Part shown: positions 1-11,946 of the stretch, piece by piece
How positions within the stretch are numbered: position 1 is the stretch's first letter
How the letters are laid out: each line of letters opens with the position of its first letter
Source of the DNA: Melitaea cinxia
Taxonomy: Eukaryota > Arthropoda > Insecta > Lepidoptera > Nymphalidae
Length of the DNA: 64,000 nt
Direction: 5' to 3'
NCBI RefSeq assembly: GCF_905220565.1
Contig: NC_059402.1
Span: 8,557,501 to 8,621,500 of the forward strand
Translations under genes and position numbers: made by a program
The notes under the pieces: generated by a model
The model's input: the letters and a program-made list of their open reading frames with translations, nothing else
Databases searched by the model: none
Told to the model about the DNA's origin: nothing

Positions 1-140
1 ATAATACACTATAATAAACTTTTTGAGTTATCTCTAATTATGCATACCTATTTACTGGACTATTTTTTCGTCTACCTACGTTGTATTACTAGTCCATGGA
101 ATTGAAGTCGTTTTTTTTTTCGTTTGAAGGAAACATAATT
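1..140 (+). repeat. Interspersed repeat family X, 3' part, cut by the window edge
   Basis: This is the end portion of the most abundant repeat in the window, here called family X. The sequence runs from the CTTTTTGAGTTATCTCTAAT motif through CTACGTTGTATTACT to a degenerate GTTTG..AAAC end near 135. Other copies lie at 2014-2125, 3307-3712, 14675-14952, 33127-33560, 39967-40512, 52304-52745, 53543-54113 and 55139-55748. No coding capacity is visible in any copy. Well-preserved copies end in a short palindrome, GTTTGC-nnn-GCAAAC. The class is unresolved; a non-autonomous DNA element is possible. Confidence 0.7.
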
Positions 141-290
141 ATTTGAAATATCAATTTGTGATTAACATTAGAATAACATCGATAAGAGTAATGCTCCGCT
201 GACCGGGTATCTTGAAACATGTTCGATAATACTAAATTTATTTGTTTAACTAAGTAGGTGCTCAATTTTTAATGTCATTAGATTTAGCAC
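1..290 (+). repeat. Segment duplicated at 14827-15110
   Basis: About 290 bp recur at 14827-15110 in the same orientation with only scattered differences. The match covers the family X end and roughly 150 bp beyond it, including GTAATGCTCCGCTGACCGGG and TATCTTGAAACATGTTCGAT. The shared stretch past the normal repeat end means either a segmental duplication or a longer subfamily of the repeat. Confidence 0.75.
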
Positions 291-774
291 AACGATAAAT
301 AATTATTATAACAATCCATAAGTTGAACTGCAGGTTTTCCTGCAATACCTTCTGCCTTTTACATGAATGATTGTTGCCCAATGTACATTCGTACAAACAT
401 TGCAAATCAATGTTTCCGATCAGAAACTGGCGACTTAACAACTAAGCAACAGTGGCGCTTGACGTCGCCTCCTGTTCATATACAAACTATTCTTACAGAT
501 ACGTAACCATACACGTAAATATTGTTAAGCGACAAACAGTTCAAGGCTTGCAGAGTATGCAAATTGACAGCCAAACAATAAAAAACTGTTGTAATATTTC
601 TTCAAGTAAATTCTTATGTATGTACATTAGTTATAAACAAAACAGCGCTTTTATTTGTTGAATATTTACTTACTATCGAAATGTGAAATATGTTGTAGAA
701 ATTTTAAATTTTTTATAAACTAGTTCTGTGTGAAAAATAAAATATAATAGTCATTTAATTAAAAATAAATATGT

Positions 775-935
775 GCTTAGCAAATAAACGGTCGGTCTGT
801 CTCTAAAGTAGGCAACTGTGTTACTATTGTGTTGAAGGTAACAGCCGATTGATTTACATATGTATTTTAGTAAACGTATACGTATAATACATAAATAAAC
901 GTTATACCCAGAATAGGGGTGGGATCAAATCATCA
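775..935 (-). repeat. Degraded SINE body
   Basis: On the minus strand this resembles the body of the better-preserved SINE at 35385-35625. It shares the GTAACAGCCGATTG block (GTAACAACCGACTG there), the following run of short AT-rich motifs and the TTATACCCAG block that precedes the tRNA-like head. The head itself is too decayed to read. It is assigned by comparison within the window only. Confidence 0.45.
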
Positions 936-2010
936 TCTCCAGAAAAAAAGCGCGCCTCAGTCAAATGACAATAATGATAACATTTATTTACTTGAGTTAC
1001 GTCTGATGCAATTCCCACTATTTTCCGTATATCACTGACGTAACTCGATTTATCTTAGTGTAGTGGTTGTTTAGCTATAAGTCATCCTCATAACTTTACA
1101 ATTAATTTTACAAAACATTCAAGTATTTGGTTTGTTATTTGTATTGTATTTTTACAGTTTATTTTATTTGTGTTGTATGTTTGATCCATATTAACCTCGA
1201 TATGTTCTGTAGGCCTAACGTTTTGGTGGATTTTAACATAAGATATGAAGACAATAAAACAATTATTGTTATTATTGTTTTAATTAGTCGTTATTAGTTT
1301 ATATTGTTTTATAGCGAATACGATTCATTAAAATCGTAAGCATCGAGAATACTAATAGAGATCTCATGCGTGGTATTGAACTCTTCAACAAATTAGTTCA
1401 CACCAATTTACACACATGCTACGTGTGTATGACGACAATATTGTCAGGGCCAATGACCGACATACTAGCGTTAAATGGTTACTTCTGCAAGTAGTCTGTT
1501 AAAATCAGTATGTGTAATCGTATATCATAGCTATTCTCATATTCACTATAAGTTCCGTTATTCTAAGAGAGCGATTGTAAAGATTGACAGTATAACACGT
1601 AAAATATGTATTACAATACTCATAATATCGTGTCATTCGTTATTTAGTGGAATTCGCAGAAAACTGGAGGAAGTTGTTTTCAATGTTTCGTTTACACGGA
1701 AAATAATGATACGATGATCTAGACGCGACAATTACAAATATAGCGGAGATTTCGTAGTATAATTTGTTACTCGATGATAAAAATAGGTATTGATTATAAG
1801 AAACAGTAATAAATATAAATATATATCAATGTTATTTCTTAAGATTATATATTTTTACAAATAAACTTTGTTTGTTTTGTGTTCGAAATGCTTTATAAAC
1901 AACTCTATGTCTAGAAATGCAATGACGTTCTTGAGTTGGCAAGCTGCCGGGATCAGGGAATCAGCTGCGATTCTGATAATCCAACGTCGGTGTATTATGT
2001 TATGTGCACG
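936..2010. other. AT-rich sequence without recognised features
   Basis: The reading frames here are short and of low-complexity composition. No splice-bounded coding segment, tRNA or clear repeat was found. The 80-codon open frame at 1475-1717 is rich in I, S and K, has no recognisable family and looks like chance. Confidence 0.5.
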
Positions 2011-2013
2011 ATT

Positions 2014-2125
2014 TTAAACCGATTTCAAAAAAGAAAGAGTTACTCAATTCGATTATATTTTTTTAAAATATATATTACCTCAGAACTTTTTGAACATGTG
2101 GTCCCATTTAAATTTAATTGAGATA
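2014..2125 (+). repeat. Family X, truncated 5' part
   Basis: It begins at ACCGATTTCAAAAAAGAAAG and continues through ACTCAATTCGATTATATTTT, CCTCAGAACTTTTTG and GGTCCCATTTAAATTTAATT, in the same order as full copies. It then stops. Confidence 0.7.
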
Positions 2126-2239
2126 TGACTAGACATACTAACACAATTATAATTATTATGTATTTAAAGTTTTTCCGAAAGATACATCTGTTTAGGTCGA
2201 TTCACCTATCATCTTGCAAATAGACCATCTTGAATACAA

Positions 2240-3000
2240 TATTTTTCCTACTATCATAATTTTAAAAGTCACAATAAGCTATAGCTTATGTGTGCGGTAT
2301 AAATGAATTTATAGGATACGATGACTAACTACTTTTTGTACCTACGTTTAAAATTAAAGAACGTAAAGAATGACGATAAAAAATATAAGAAATGAATTGA
2401 AGCCGTATTATCTGAACATCCTGTAACTGTTTGTAACAAACCGGTTTTGCGTCTCGATCGCCTTCCCTGCGTACGCAATTTACACCGAATTAAAAGATAC
2501 TTATTTTAGTTTGCAGAACTACCCACCTTATTTTTAATTACTAAGATGAAATTTTATTAATTAAATGAAAATAATTTATCCAAACTTAACACTCCGGACA
2601 AATCTCTACGATTTTTAGAGTGTATTACTGTATTTTTTTTTTAATGTAAAATGAGTTTAAATAATAATAATAAAAAATTCGTATGTTATTTATATAACCA
2701 ACATTTGAAAAGTTATATAAATAAACAGTTTTATTATAGGTAATAGGTAAACAACCTTACATTTCTATAATGATAGAAAAAATGTCGTAAATTTCTTTGA
2801 ATTTAACGCAGCCCTACTATAAACTTTCAAGAGCTTGAGACCTATTGTGGTCATTTATTGCCTTTATTCATTTTGCTATTGTAGTGTATGTTGTCTGATA
2901 TCTTTGTTTTAAACAATAGACTTAAATATTTGCAGTAGGGTAAATAGGCTTGCCCGTCCAATATTGTAGTCAATTCAAACTCTTTAATAATAAGTAACTC
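2240..3000 (+). repeat. Mosaic duplication, copy 1 (copy 2 at 7465-7955)
   Basis: Two blocks shared with 7465-7955 flank sequence unique to this copy. Block one includes GGATACGATGACTAACTACT near 2316. Block two runs from about 2755 to 3000 and includes CAGCCCTACTATAAACTTTC and GAGACCTATTGTGGTCATTT. About 330 bp near 2350-2670 are absent from the other copy and may be an insertion here. No ORF is conserved between the copies, so this is a non-coding repeat or local duplication. Confidence 0.7.
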
Positions 3001-3306
3001 TTAGAAATCAAAAGTGAAAGAGATTTTTTTGAAAAGAATATGACACGGAGTAATTTCACAAGATTGACTTATTTTATTTATTTAATATTATATAATATAT
3101 ATAATTATTGTACGCCACAAATATATTTCAAACAAAGCATAAAGATAGTTACAGACAGTGAAGTACAAAGGGTGGACTTATGGCTAATTAGCCATTCCTT
3201 CCAGACAACCCAGACATAAAAAGGAAACTTATTATCTAAATTGGGTAGGTGGTGTAGATGTATAATAAACTTACGTACAAACCTCTACATTCCAATACTT
3301 ATAATA

Positions 3307-3712
3307 TAATTGTGTTTGCAGGCAAACGAAAAAAACGACTTCAATTACATCGACAAGTAATAATACAACGTAGGTAGACGAAAAAATAGTCAAGTAAATA
3401 CGCCTTATCAAAGATTACTCCAAAAATTGTAATCAGATCTCGATGAAATTTAAATGTGACCACATGATAAACATTCGGTACACCCAGTAAAAAGTTATGC
3501 GGATTTTCAAGGGCTTCCCTCGATTTCTCTGGGATCCCATCATCAGATCCTGGTTTCCTTATCATGGTACCACACCTGGAATATCTCCTTTCCAACAAAA
3601 AAAGAATTATCAAAATCGATTCATAAACGACGAAGTTATCCCCGAACATACATAAAAAAAATATATATACGGTCGAATTGAGTAACCTCCTCCTTTTTTG
3701 AAGTCGGTTAAA
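3307..3712 (-). repeat. Family X copy
   Basis: The copy runs from AATTGTGTTTGCAGGCAAAC at 3307 to TTTTTTGAAGTCGGTTAAAA at 3712, reading inward from the palindromic end. It shares the central CTGGGATCCCATCATCAGAT block with 40.2, 52.5 and 55.4 kb. Relative to the longest copies an internal section is missing. The 135-codon minus-strand open frame across it is repeat sequence, not a gene. Confidence 0.8.
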
Positions 3713-3929
3713 AAATAAAGAATTTATTATTATTATTAGTATTATCATAAAAATTAACTAAATAAATAAAAAGAAGAATAAAAATATATATATTTTATCA
3801 TAAACTAATAAGATATGTGAGCAATGAACGTAAATTGAAGATATCAATTAAATGAAATGATAAAAACACAAATATACATATATTATAAACAAAATGAGAA
3901 AAAAAAGAAATTGCACCATATTACACTAA

Positions 3930-5757
3930 ATCGGCCCCATCTTAAGATAATAATCCTTGACGTGTTTTTTAATAGTTAACAGTGATTAAGCCTCCCTTAT
4001 GTGTAAGGGCCGACTGTTCCATGATTTAATAGCCTGACTAGAGTACTAACAGACAGTAAAAGACTGACTAGAGTACTTTGACTTAGTACGGGTAGCTCCA
4101 GCATAAGTCTTCGAGATGTTCTTAATTTTGAAGCTTCGCTGAGATATATAAAATTTTCTTTTAAATAATAAGAAGAATTTGGATTAAATAGCACACAGTA
4201 CAACAGAGAAAGAATATGTAGGTTCCGGCGAAAGCGTATAGGAAGCCACTTGAGATTGGAAAGAAATTCAGAAACATGGTCAAATTTGCGTAGGCAAAAT
4301 ATGAACCGGACGGCAAGATTTTGAAGTCGCTCAAGCCTATTAAGTTGGTCCTCGGTCAGATTAGAGTAGCTTGCATCTGCATAATCTAGAATAGATAAGA
4401 GAAGAGAGTTTGCCAACATAATTTTGCTAGGGATTGGCAGAACGGATTTAAGGCGACGTAACGAACTCAGTGTTTCAAGTTTTTTTTTTGTAATTAACTT
4501 TAAATGATCCGACCATGACAGCGTCTTGTTTAAGTGAATGCCAAGATCTCTGACAGTTGAGCAGTAAGGCAAGCTAGTATCATTATAGGTAATAGGTGGT
4601 AAGTTATTTATTTTTGCGATCATGCCTGGACTGCCTATAACAATGACTTCCGACTTATCAGGGTTGATCCAAGTTCATATCGCTTGCTCCAATCAAAATT
4701 TTTTTTTAAGATCCATATTGATTATGTTAATTGCACTCACAAAATCGTCAATCTGAATATCGTCTGCATACATGTGGTAGTGAGAAGAAATACAATGAGT
4801 AATAGAATTAATAAAAATTGAAAAAAAGCAAAGGAGATAGAACTCCACCCCAGATTGGACGTCGCACCATGAGGAGAAAGCCTCATCAAGACATATGCGT
4901 TGACGACGCCCCCTGAAGTTACTCAGAAACCAATCTGTCACCGATGGAGATATGTTGAAGGAACGCAACACACTCAGTAGGATGTCATAATCAACACAAT
5001 TGAATGCATTACTGAAATCAAGGAGAGTCAAATTTGTGAGTTGTTTATTGTTCATAGCTAATCGAATATCATCATTAACTTTGAATAGAGCTGAAACCGT
5101 ACTATGGACCTTTGCGGAAACCAGATTGGAGAGGACTGAGAAGCAAGTTTTTGTTGAGGAAAAGGCTTAACTGGTCAAAAACTAGCTTTTCGAGAATTTT
5201 TGAAAGAAAAGGGAGGATGGAGATTGGTCACCACAAAGCCTGGCAGCATTAGCTTTTTTAGGAAGCGGGATAATCTGAGCCTCCTTCCACGCGTCAGGGA
5301 ATTTACAACTAGTCATAGAATACTTTAGAATGTGAACTAGAATAGGAGTAATAATATCTAGGATGGGAATGATCATATTACGGCTTATATGTATAGTCGT
5401 TACCAACAGCATTCGAAGCCACGGACAATACGCTCCTTTTAACATCACATTCGGTGAAAGAGGAGAAGGTAAACGGTAAAAAATTAAAAGTGGGAAACGA
5501 TGAAAGAAAATTTAGCGTTTGTTGTTTTTTCAATATTATCGAGTAAAGTAGAAAAGGAAACGTGCTTATTTAAAAGGTCAATGTTCGATATTAATAGAAG
5601 TTTTACGAGATGCTTTACCAACTCCAAGTGTTTCGAGAAATTTCCAAGTTTTAGCAGTGTCGCCGTTTTCGACTGATTTTGGATGTGATAAGATTGGTTT
5701 ATTTAAATCAACTAAATGTTAATCAACACAAGTACAAATACACGTCCTATTAGCACT
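3930..5757 (-). pseudogene. Non-LTR retrotransposon (jockey/CR1 superfamily), degraded reverse transcriptase
   Basis: Three minus-strand open segments (5182-5448, 4693-5055, 3997-4623) read consecutively as the reverse transcriptase of a LINE. The first carries the WKEAQIIPLPKK block that precedes RT motif 1. The second carries DFSNAFNCVDYD (motif 3) and the catalytic YADD box near 4760. The third matches the thumb and C-terminal region, with LDYADASYSNL and RLQNLAVRF. Sequence at 5450-5757 reads in pieces as the linker upstream of the RT. The endonuclease domain is absent, so the copy is 5'-truncated, and frameshifts and stops separate the segments. It is therefore inactive. The superfamily call rests on motif spacing; the exact clade is uncertain. 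Confidence 0.85.
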
Positions 5758-5762
5758 AGAAC

Positions 5763-5905
5763 GTACGTCCGTCGCAGCCGCGAGCTCGAAGCAAAGAGAG
5801 CGATGCAACCGCCTGATGCAACGCGGCCCACGTGGCGGCGTTATTGCCCCGCCCTCCGCGCTCCATCGCACGACGTCACTGAGTAGTGGGGCCGAGTCGT
5901 GGGAA
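5763..5905. promoter_or_regulatory. Isolated GC- and CpG-rich block with promoter-like motifs
   Basis: About 145 bp of GC-rich sequence sit in very AT-rich surroundings, directly beside the truncated end of the LINE. Visible motifs are an E-box core (CCCACGTGG), a GC-box-like CCCCGCCC and a CRE-like GACGTCAC. No open frame with a recognisable product crosses it. It could be a promoter or first exon of an unlocated gene, for example missing 5' TBL2 exons, or GC-rich repeat debris. No transcript boundary can be assigned. Confidence 0.3.
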
Positions 5906-5924
5906 AGTTTCTAACATAACATAT

Positions 5925-6010
5925 TCAAAACTATACAAATATACATATTTTTATACCTACTTGATGGTATCCTATCTTAGCTATGAAGCTTAATAAATAA
6001 ATCCTTATGT
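5925..6010 (+). repeat. Short dispersed duplicate of 7942-8030
   Basis: ACATATTCAAAACTATACAA through TATCTTAGCTATGAAGCTTA is closely matched at 7942-8030. In the second location it adjoins the mosaic duplication, so these pieces were probably once parts of one larger repeat. Confidence 0.6.
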
Positions 6011-6702
6011 GGTCACGGTATTTTATGATTATTATTTTTAATCTATTTAGGCCGATTCACCAACTATCTTGCAAATCAGTGCCAATATTCCATTGAAAAA
6101 TAAGTCATTACTTCAGTCATAATAGAAGTTATTTCATTTATGTTTGAGCTATATGTCCTAACCAAGATAGGCAATCTTGTATTTAAAAAAAAAATAACGA
6201 ATAAAAGTAATTCAGTTTAACCGTATTTATTTTGATAGCTGCGTGTAACTACTGGTTTCAGATAATAAAATCAACTCGTTGAACTCTTGCAATCTTCACG
6301 GTAATATGCGAGTGCGAGTGTTGTATACAAATAGTAGAAGTAAAATTTTTCATCGGTCAAAGTTACGGATATAATTATGTAGGTATAATTTCTTACTGCG
6401 TAGTATTTAGCAGATAAGCGGTCAATGTAGGCAAACGATATCGTCGCATATGGGCCGCCGTCTGCCGCTGACTACCTACTATAGCCGATGCGATATTTCA
6501 TTGACAATGTCCGGAGTGTCTCGATCGATGTATTAAATTTACATTTATAAAACAATCAATGCTAGTGACTCACACAGTTAATATCAGCACATCGGTAGAA
6601 CTAATAATATTGTTTTCTTTTCTGTTTAAAAAGTGTATTAATTTATGTGATAATATTTGTTTTTTGTAAAACAAAATAGTAATAATAGAATCGGTCAGTC
6701 GG

Positions 6703-6835
6703 TTCAGCCTATTGCAGTCCACCGCTGGACATAGGCCTCCCAAAGTTCACGCCAGACATCCCTGTTTTCCGCAATCCTCACCCAGTCTACACCGGCAATC
6801 GGTGTCGGTGCAGTGGGCCGGAAGATATAGAGTTC
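6703..6835 (-). repeat. LINE 3'-end fragment (CCAGCAGTGGACTGCAATAG family)
   Basis: Read on the minus strand it carries the TTGGGAGGCCTATGTCCAGC and GGACTGCAATAGGCTGAACC blocks. These are the 3' end of the LINE whose coding end is preserved at 21415-21740, so this is a truncated copy. About 130 bp remain. Confidence 0.8.
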
Positions 6836-7464
6836 TTACTTTCTAAATATAATTACATAATTTTTGAGTAGTTGACTAAATAAAGGAGAGTAAAAACATA
6901 GTATTCATAAATAACGTAACGACAAACGAATACTTTAAACACGTACGCACATGTGTAAAATAATAATAATAATAATTCTATACCACTATATAATTTTAAA
7001 ACGTCCAAACGAATTGTATTGTGTCATGTATGGTATAGGTAACATACGCTACCTAAGACATGACCGACTTTGATTTGATAAGGAAGTCGATCTAATGCCA
7101 CGATACAGTGTGCAGTAAATCGTATGTAGTCTACTGTGTTTCCTTATCTGAACAATGTAAATATACATATGTATGTATAACATTATGTATGTTACATAAA
7201 TATAAAACTATAAACTTCTTTAAGAAAGAATCCCTTGGGCTGACAAAGAGCGCGTTTAGTGTGTATTCGGGTCTCGTAGGCGTCTTATAATTAGAGTTGA
7301 ACAGAGATAGAGTACGTCGTGTGAATCTACGGCGCAAACGTTATTTTAAAAGCTGTTTATATGCTATTTCTTATTTAGACATATCACTCATCAATAAAGA
7401 TTTTATTAAATTAATCTATAACAGTAGATATATACTCGTATTTGTTAATGAAAAAGTACTGAAA

Positions 7465-7955
7465 ACAATATTTTTCGTACTATCATTATTTTAAAAGCAA
7501 CAAACAGGTTCAAATATAGTTATAAGAAAGCATTATTTAGGTAATTTATGTGTGTGGTATTCATTTATAGGATACGATGACTAACTACTTTTTGTACCTA
7601 TGTTTAGGATTCGTATTATATTTTATTTATGTTACCATAATTTGAAAAGTTATTATAAGTCTAAAAAAAGAGTTTTATGAAGGTAAATAATAACCTTACG
7701 TTTCTATAATGATAGAAAAAAAATCGTATATTTCTTTGAATTTAACACAGCCCTACTATAAACTTTCAACAGCTTGAGACCTATTGTGGTCATTTATTGC
7801 CTTTTTCATTTTGCTATTGTAGTGTATGTTGTCTGATATCTTCGTTTTAAACAATAGATTTAAATATTTGCAGTAGAGTAAATCTGTATTCGTGGGCTTT
7901 CCCATCCGATATTGTAGTCAATTCAAACTCTTTAATAATATGTAACATATTCAAA
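7465..7955 (+). repeat. Mosaic duplication, copy 2
   Basis: This copy shares the GGATACGATGACTAACTACT and GAGACCTATTGTGGTCATTT blocks with 2240-3000 in the same order, but lacks about 330 bp in the middle. It is followed at 7942-8030 by a segment that elsewhere sits at 5925-6010. Confidence 0.7.
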
Positions 7956-8030
7956 TGTATACAAATACACACATTTTTATACGTACTTGATGGTATCCTG
8001 TCTTAGCTATGAAGTTTAATCCTAATTTGG

Positions 8031-9150
8031 TATTTTAGGTTTAATAATCTTTGATTTAAAATAATCGGATCTGAAATTATTGGTTTGTAATGCCTTTGTT
8101 ATTCATTTCACTACTTCGAAATAATGTGGGAGGTTTAATCATCGTAGCAACGAGTGTTCCTTGACCTACTTGAATTCGCGAAACATGATTCTGGTCAGTT
8201 TCGCGACTGGGCCAATGATGTCCAACTTTCACCAAAAATTACCGTAATAATAAATACTACCCCGATTACTCCTAAACATTAGTTAAACACAAAGTTTAAA
8301 GCGACAAGCGTCATATTCGATTTTAGATATATTAAGGTGCATTCATAAAATTTAATAATTAAAATAATATAATAAACACATGTTTATATTTCCGATTTCC
8401 GCTTTGCTTTTAATATTGTTGACTTCCAATGTTCCGGTATTACTATTTGCTAGCCGTGGCCTACTGACCGGGATTGTGGTGAACATCTGAGTCATTTATT
8501 TTAATTTTAATAGGAATTAATATTTTGTTAAGTGTAATTGTTTAGTCGAATACTTATCGTAATTGTAGATTTTATAGTTATTCTTTACTAGTTTCGTTTG
8601 ATGATAATGATGCTTTAACAAATGATTACGGAAAACTATTAGTTAATTATAAATGAACGTGCAGTGTAGAGAAATGATTCAATTTTGTGTTTTACGTAAT
8701 GTACTTAGTAAATATAATGTAGTCAATAATTACTTATTAATGAGCCATTAAATAATCCGTTATTCGCTGTCATTAGAAGAATACTGAAAAATGCATAATA
8801 TGGTATATGTATAATAATTATGATCTAATAATTTCGTCCTGTTTGTTATTTCATGAATTATTTTTATTTTTATATAGCTATTTGTTCAATATGTACTTTA
8901 TTGACAATTACTTACTTGAATTTTTGTATCTTATTTGCATTACATTTTATTTTAAAATAGTTGTTGATGATGAAAACAAATTATAAAGAAGTATTTTGGT
9001 GAAACTACGCGAACAGTTTGATCTTTGTTTAGCATTATATGAATATTTTTAGTACCAATCACATATAGCTGTCAAACTCACCATAGCTGACCAAGATGTC
9101 TCTTTTTGTACGATAAAGTACTTTTTAAAATCTTTTAAAGAAAGCGTCTT
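8031..9150. other. AT-rich intergenic sequence, nothing recognised
   Basis: No coding segment with splice signals, RNA gene or clear repeat family member was found. The open frames are short and compositionally biased. Confidence 0.5.
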
Positions 9151-9155
9151 AGTAT

Positions 9156-9337
9156 TTAGATCTCATTTTTTAGTAAATTAAGAAGATCGTTCGAAGATTT
9201 ATGTCGTCTAGGTAGGAGATTGGCCCCACTGTAGTCGTCGTGTAGGATAATACCGTTCGGCGACTCGACGCGTGCTCTGACATCGATTCGAAGGTTATCA
9301 CCGGAGTCACCGACCAGCGCCGCGCCTACACGCGCTT
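9156..9337 (-). CDS. Candidate 3'-terminal coding exon, product unrecognised
   Basis: On the minus strand a plausible acceptor (TTTGTATACAG, ending at 9338) is followed by 60 open codons to a TAA at 9156-9158. The composition is far more GC-rich than the flanks and third positions often favour G or C. The deduced C-terminus contains RIDVRARVESPNGIILHDD and ends LLNLLKNEI. The PNGIILH stretch faintly recalls the strand pattern of laminin-G domains (R-T-x-x-x-N-G-L-L-L), but 60 residues are too few to assign a family. Upstream exons would lie at higher coordinates and were not found. A conserved pseudogene fragment is the main alternative. Confidence 0.35.
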
Positions 9338-10218
9338 CTGTATACAAACAATCACCTCACACATGCAAGCGCTGTCGATGAAGCGAATTGGACGCTACGT
9401 GCCGACACGGGCCAACTCTCATTGACTGGTATCTCGGCGAATACACGTTGTAATCGGATTTAGCGTTGGAAATATATATGGTTCATTGAAGACTTGTCTT
9501 GCGCGTAATCGAATGAAATCTTTGGTCGGCGTTCAATGAACTCGAAAAAGGGACTTACTCATACGAGATCCTTTTTTGACGAATGTAATGCTACAGAATT
9601 AAATATTGTTAAATTTGAAACGAAAATTTTCTATTTAATGCTCCAAAAAATTCACACACTTAACGAACGACAAAAAAATTTTACATTAATAAAATAAGTC
9701 ATGGTAGCTAACAATTTCAAAGTTGCACTTATATTAACATTAGGTACATTACAAACTTAGGTAACGTAGTAATAAATAACATTTATTTTATTTTTCACTT
9801 ATCTGTAGTGTATCGATAGACATCGCCTATCTATTATGTCATCGGCTTTATTAAATATTACTATGAATTACTTAACCTAAAAGACCCTAAACTCTTGGTA
9901 CTCTTTTTCCTAATTTAAGATCGTTATATACAAAAAAGTAAACAAAATTCACGTTTCATTCACAAATCGTGTTTGCCGAAATCACCACATGCCAATTGCT
10001 TGCAATATTTGGAACTATATATCTAAAGACAAGGCGGGATATAGAGATAGTCTGGTCGAGCCTCATTCAATCTCATAACCTTTTCAACGTTAAGGTAATT
10101 TTGATAGCGTAATAAGCTTTTGTACACAAATTTCCTTTTTTAAACGTCTGTAAGTAATGGCATATATTAAAACGCAGCCGGAATCTTATTATATATTCAA
10201 ATAGACATTTCTATAATA

Positions 10219-10545
10219 AGCTGTGTGGTTACGGCATTAAAGAATATATTCATCCTTTCTCTTCCCGTGGGTGTCGTAAGAGGTGACTAAGGGATAGCAC
10301 AGTTCCACGACCACCTTGAAACTTAAAATGCCGACCGATGGCGGGATAACCATTCAACTGCTGGCTTCGAAATACACAGGCCGAAGACGGGCAGCAGCGT
10401 CTTCGGTGCGACAAAACCAGCCCTACGGTCACCAACCCACCTGCCCAGCGTGGTGACTATGGGCAAAACATATGAGTTTACGCCATTTTTGGCGCGAATT
10501 TGTGGAGGCTTATGTCCAGCAATGGACTGCGATAAGATGAACTAA
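10219..10545 (+). repeat. LINE 3'-end copy (CCAGCAGTGGACTGCAATAG family)
   Basis: It begins at GTGTGGTTACGGCATTAAAG and passes TTCCCGTGGGTGTCGTAAGA, GGCCGAAGACGGGCAGCAGC and GCCCAGCGTGGTGACTATGG. It ends at ATGTCCAGCAATGGACTGCG. It is one of the two most complete tails in the window with 20271-20625. The 61-codon minus-strand open frame inside it belongs to the repeat. Confidence 0.85.
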
Positions 10546-11759
10546 ACCGATTTCTATAATATAAAGAAATGACTTTTTTTTAAAACCAGCATATTAATAG
10601 GAAACCTTAGTATATGGCCGTTCCTGGGTTTTAAATTATTAAAGGCATGTCGACCACTACGGATAACAAACAGATGCCTATTTTTACGTATATACATATA
10701 ATAGTGTTATGTGATTGAGATTCATTCAAAGGATTTTACGTATTACCCTATTTCTTGTTAATTGTTTGTATATACTAATAACGCAGACTTGAAATTTGAC
10801 GCGGATTTCAGATTTGGTACGTGTCTTCGTCTCTTGTACGTGACTTAAACCGCGTCATGATATTCGATGAATTCTTCTTTGTTTATGTAATAAAATTAAA
10901 AATTAATTGCGCAGTTTCAATATAATACTCAACTCTGACACATCTATATAACGTAAAATCTTTATTCTCTTCCCTTAATTGACCTTTCATAAAATTGTTG
11001 AAAGTTTTATATCGTTCAGTACCTATAATGTTTTTATATTAGCGCAATGTCCGTCCTTTGGTCTAATGTCGGTCACTTACAGGACAGAAATAGGTATTTA
11101 TTTAAAATATATTCATCTCATAGTTCCTATATAAAATTTCTTAGGAGGGCCCTCTGTAGATATATTTAGGTTTTTACAAAATAAAAAATATCTAATCAAA
11201 ATGAGGAACCAAATATTATGAGGTAAATATAAAATTAGGAATTAGTTGTCATTATATTTACATTAATGAATTACTTTCTTTAATGTTGTAAGTTTTTAAT
11301 ATAGTTATAATACTTTAAAAGTACTTATTTAATTATCACATTTAATGAGATATTTAATTATTAGTTTATAAATTTTACTATTTCTCGTAATAATACGAAT
11401 AAAAAAAGGAAGAAAAATATTGTTGATTCAATTCACAGGACTAAATTGCTTGCTTATTTATTTTATGATATGTCATCAAATACAAGGCTCTATGCCAAGG
11501 CAAATACTAACTACATCTAATTATTTAAAGTATATTAATATACAGTATCTTCCATGATAAAATGCTTACATACGTTATCGCAATGAGTCCTAAAGCTATC
11601 AGCTGATACACGTAAACAAACACGTTGATACGTTATATTTATAACTTATTTTTCTGGTACTAAAATTATGAAATAGTTAGCGTTTTAACTTATCATAAAC
11701 CGGCCTTATTAGTATTTTTATTAACTTACTATTATTTGTATTAATAGTATCCATGTATT

Positions 11760-11946
11760 GTCTAGAAAAATGAGAATAGGCCGGTCGATTGGCATGTCCC
11801 GTTAACAAACGAGCGCGCTACCTGCGTGACGTATAAAGCATCAATTCCCCCACCAGCGCGCCATTCGTACGGTGACCGCGCGCGCGTCTGCACGTACTTA
11901 CCGATTCTCTCTCTCTCGACTCTATGTGTATACAAGCCGCATCAAC
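11760..11946 (+). promoter_or_regulatory. Probable promoter and 5' UTR of the exonuclease gene
   Basis: GC content rises sharply upstream of the ATG at 11947. A TATA-like TATAAAG lies at about 11832 and a CT dinucleotide run (CTCTCTCTC) at about 11906-11916, both common near insect promoters. No transcript start can be fixed from sequence. The coding frame stays open upstream through 11872, but no ATG occurs there, so this part is read as leader. Confidence 0.4.

Noticed and set aside
3341..3748. 135-codon minus-strand frame
   Set aside because: It lies entirely in a family X repeat whose other copies have stops in the same frame.
10250..10435. Frame encoding a CPSSACVFRSQQLNGYPAIG-type peptide, also seen at 20386 and 37250
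   Set aside because: Recurs only within LINE 3' tails, in either orientation; it is repeat sequence rather than a conserved gene.
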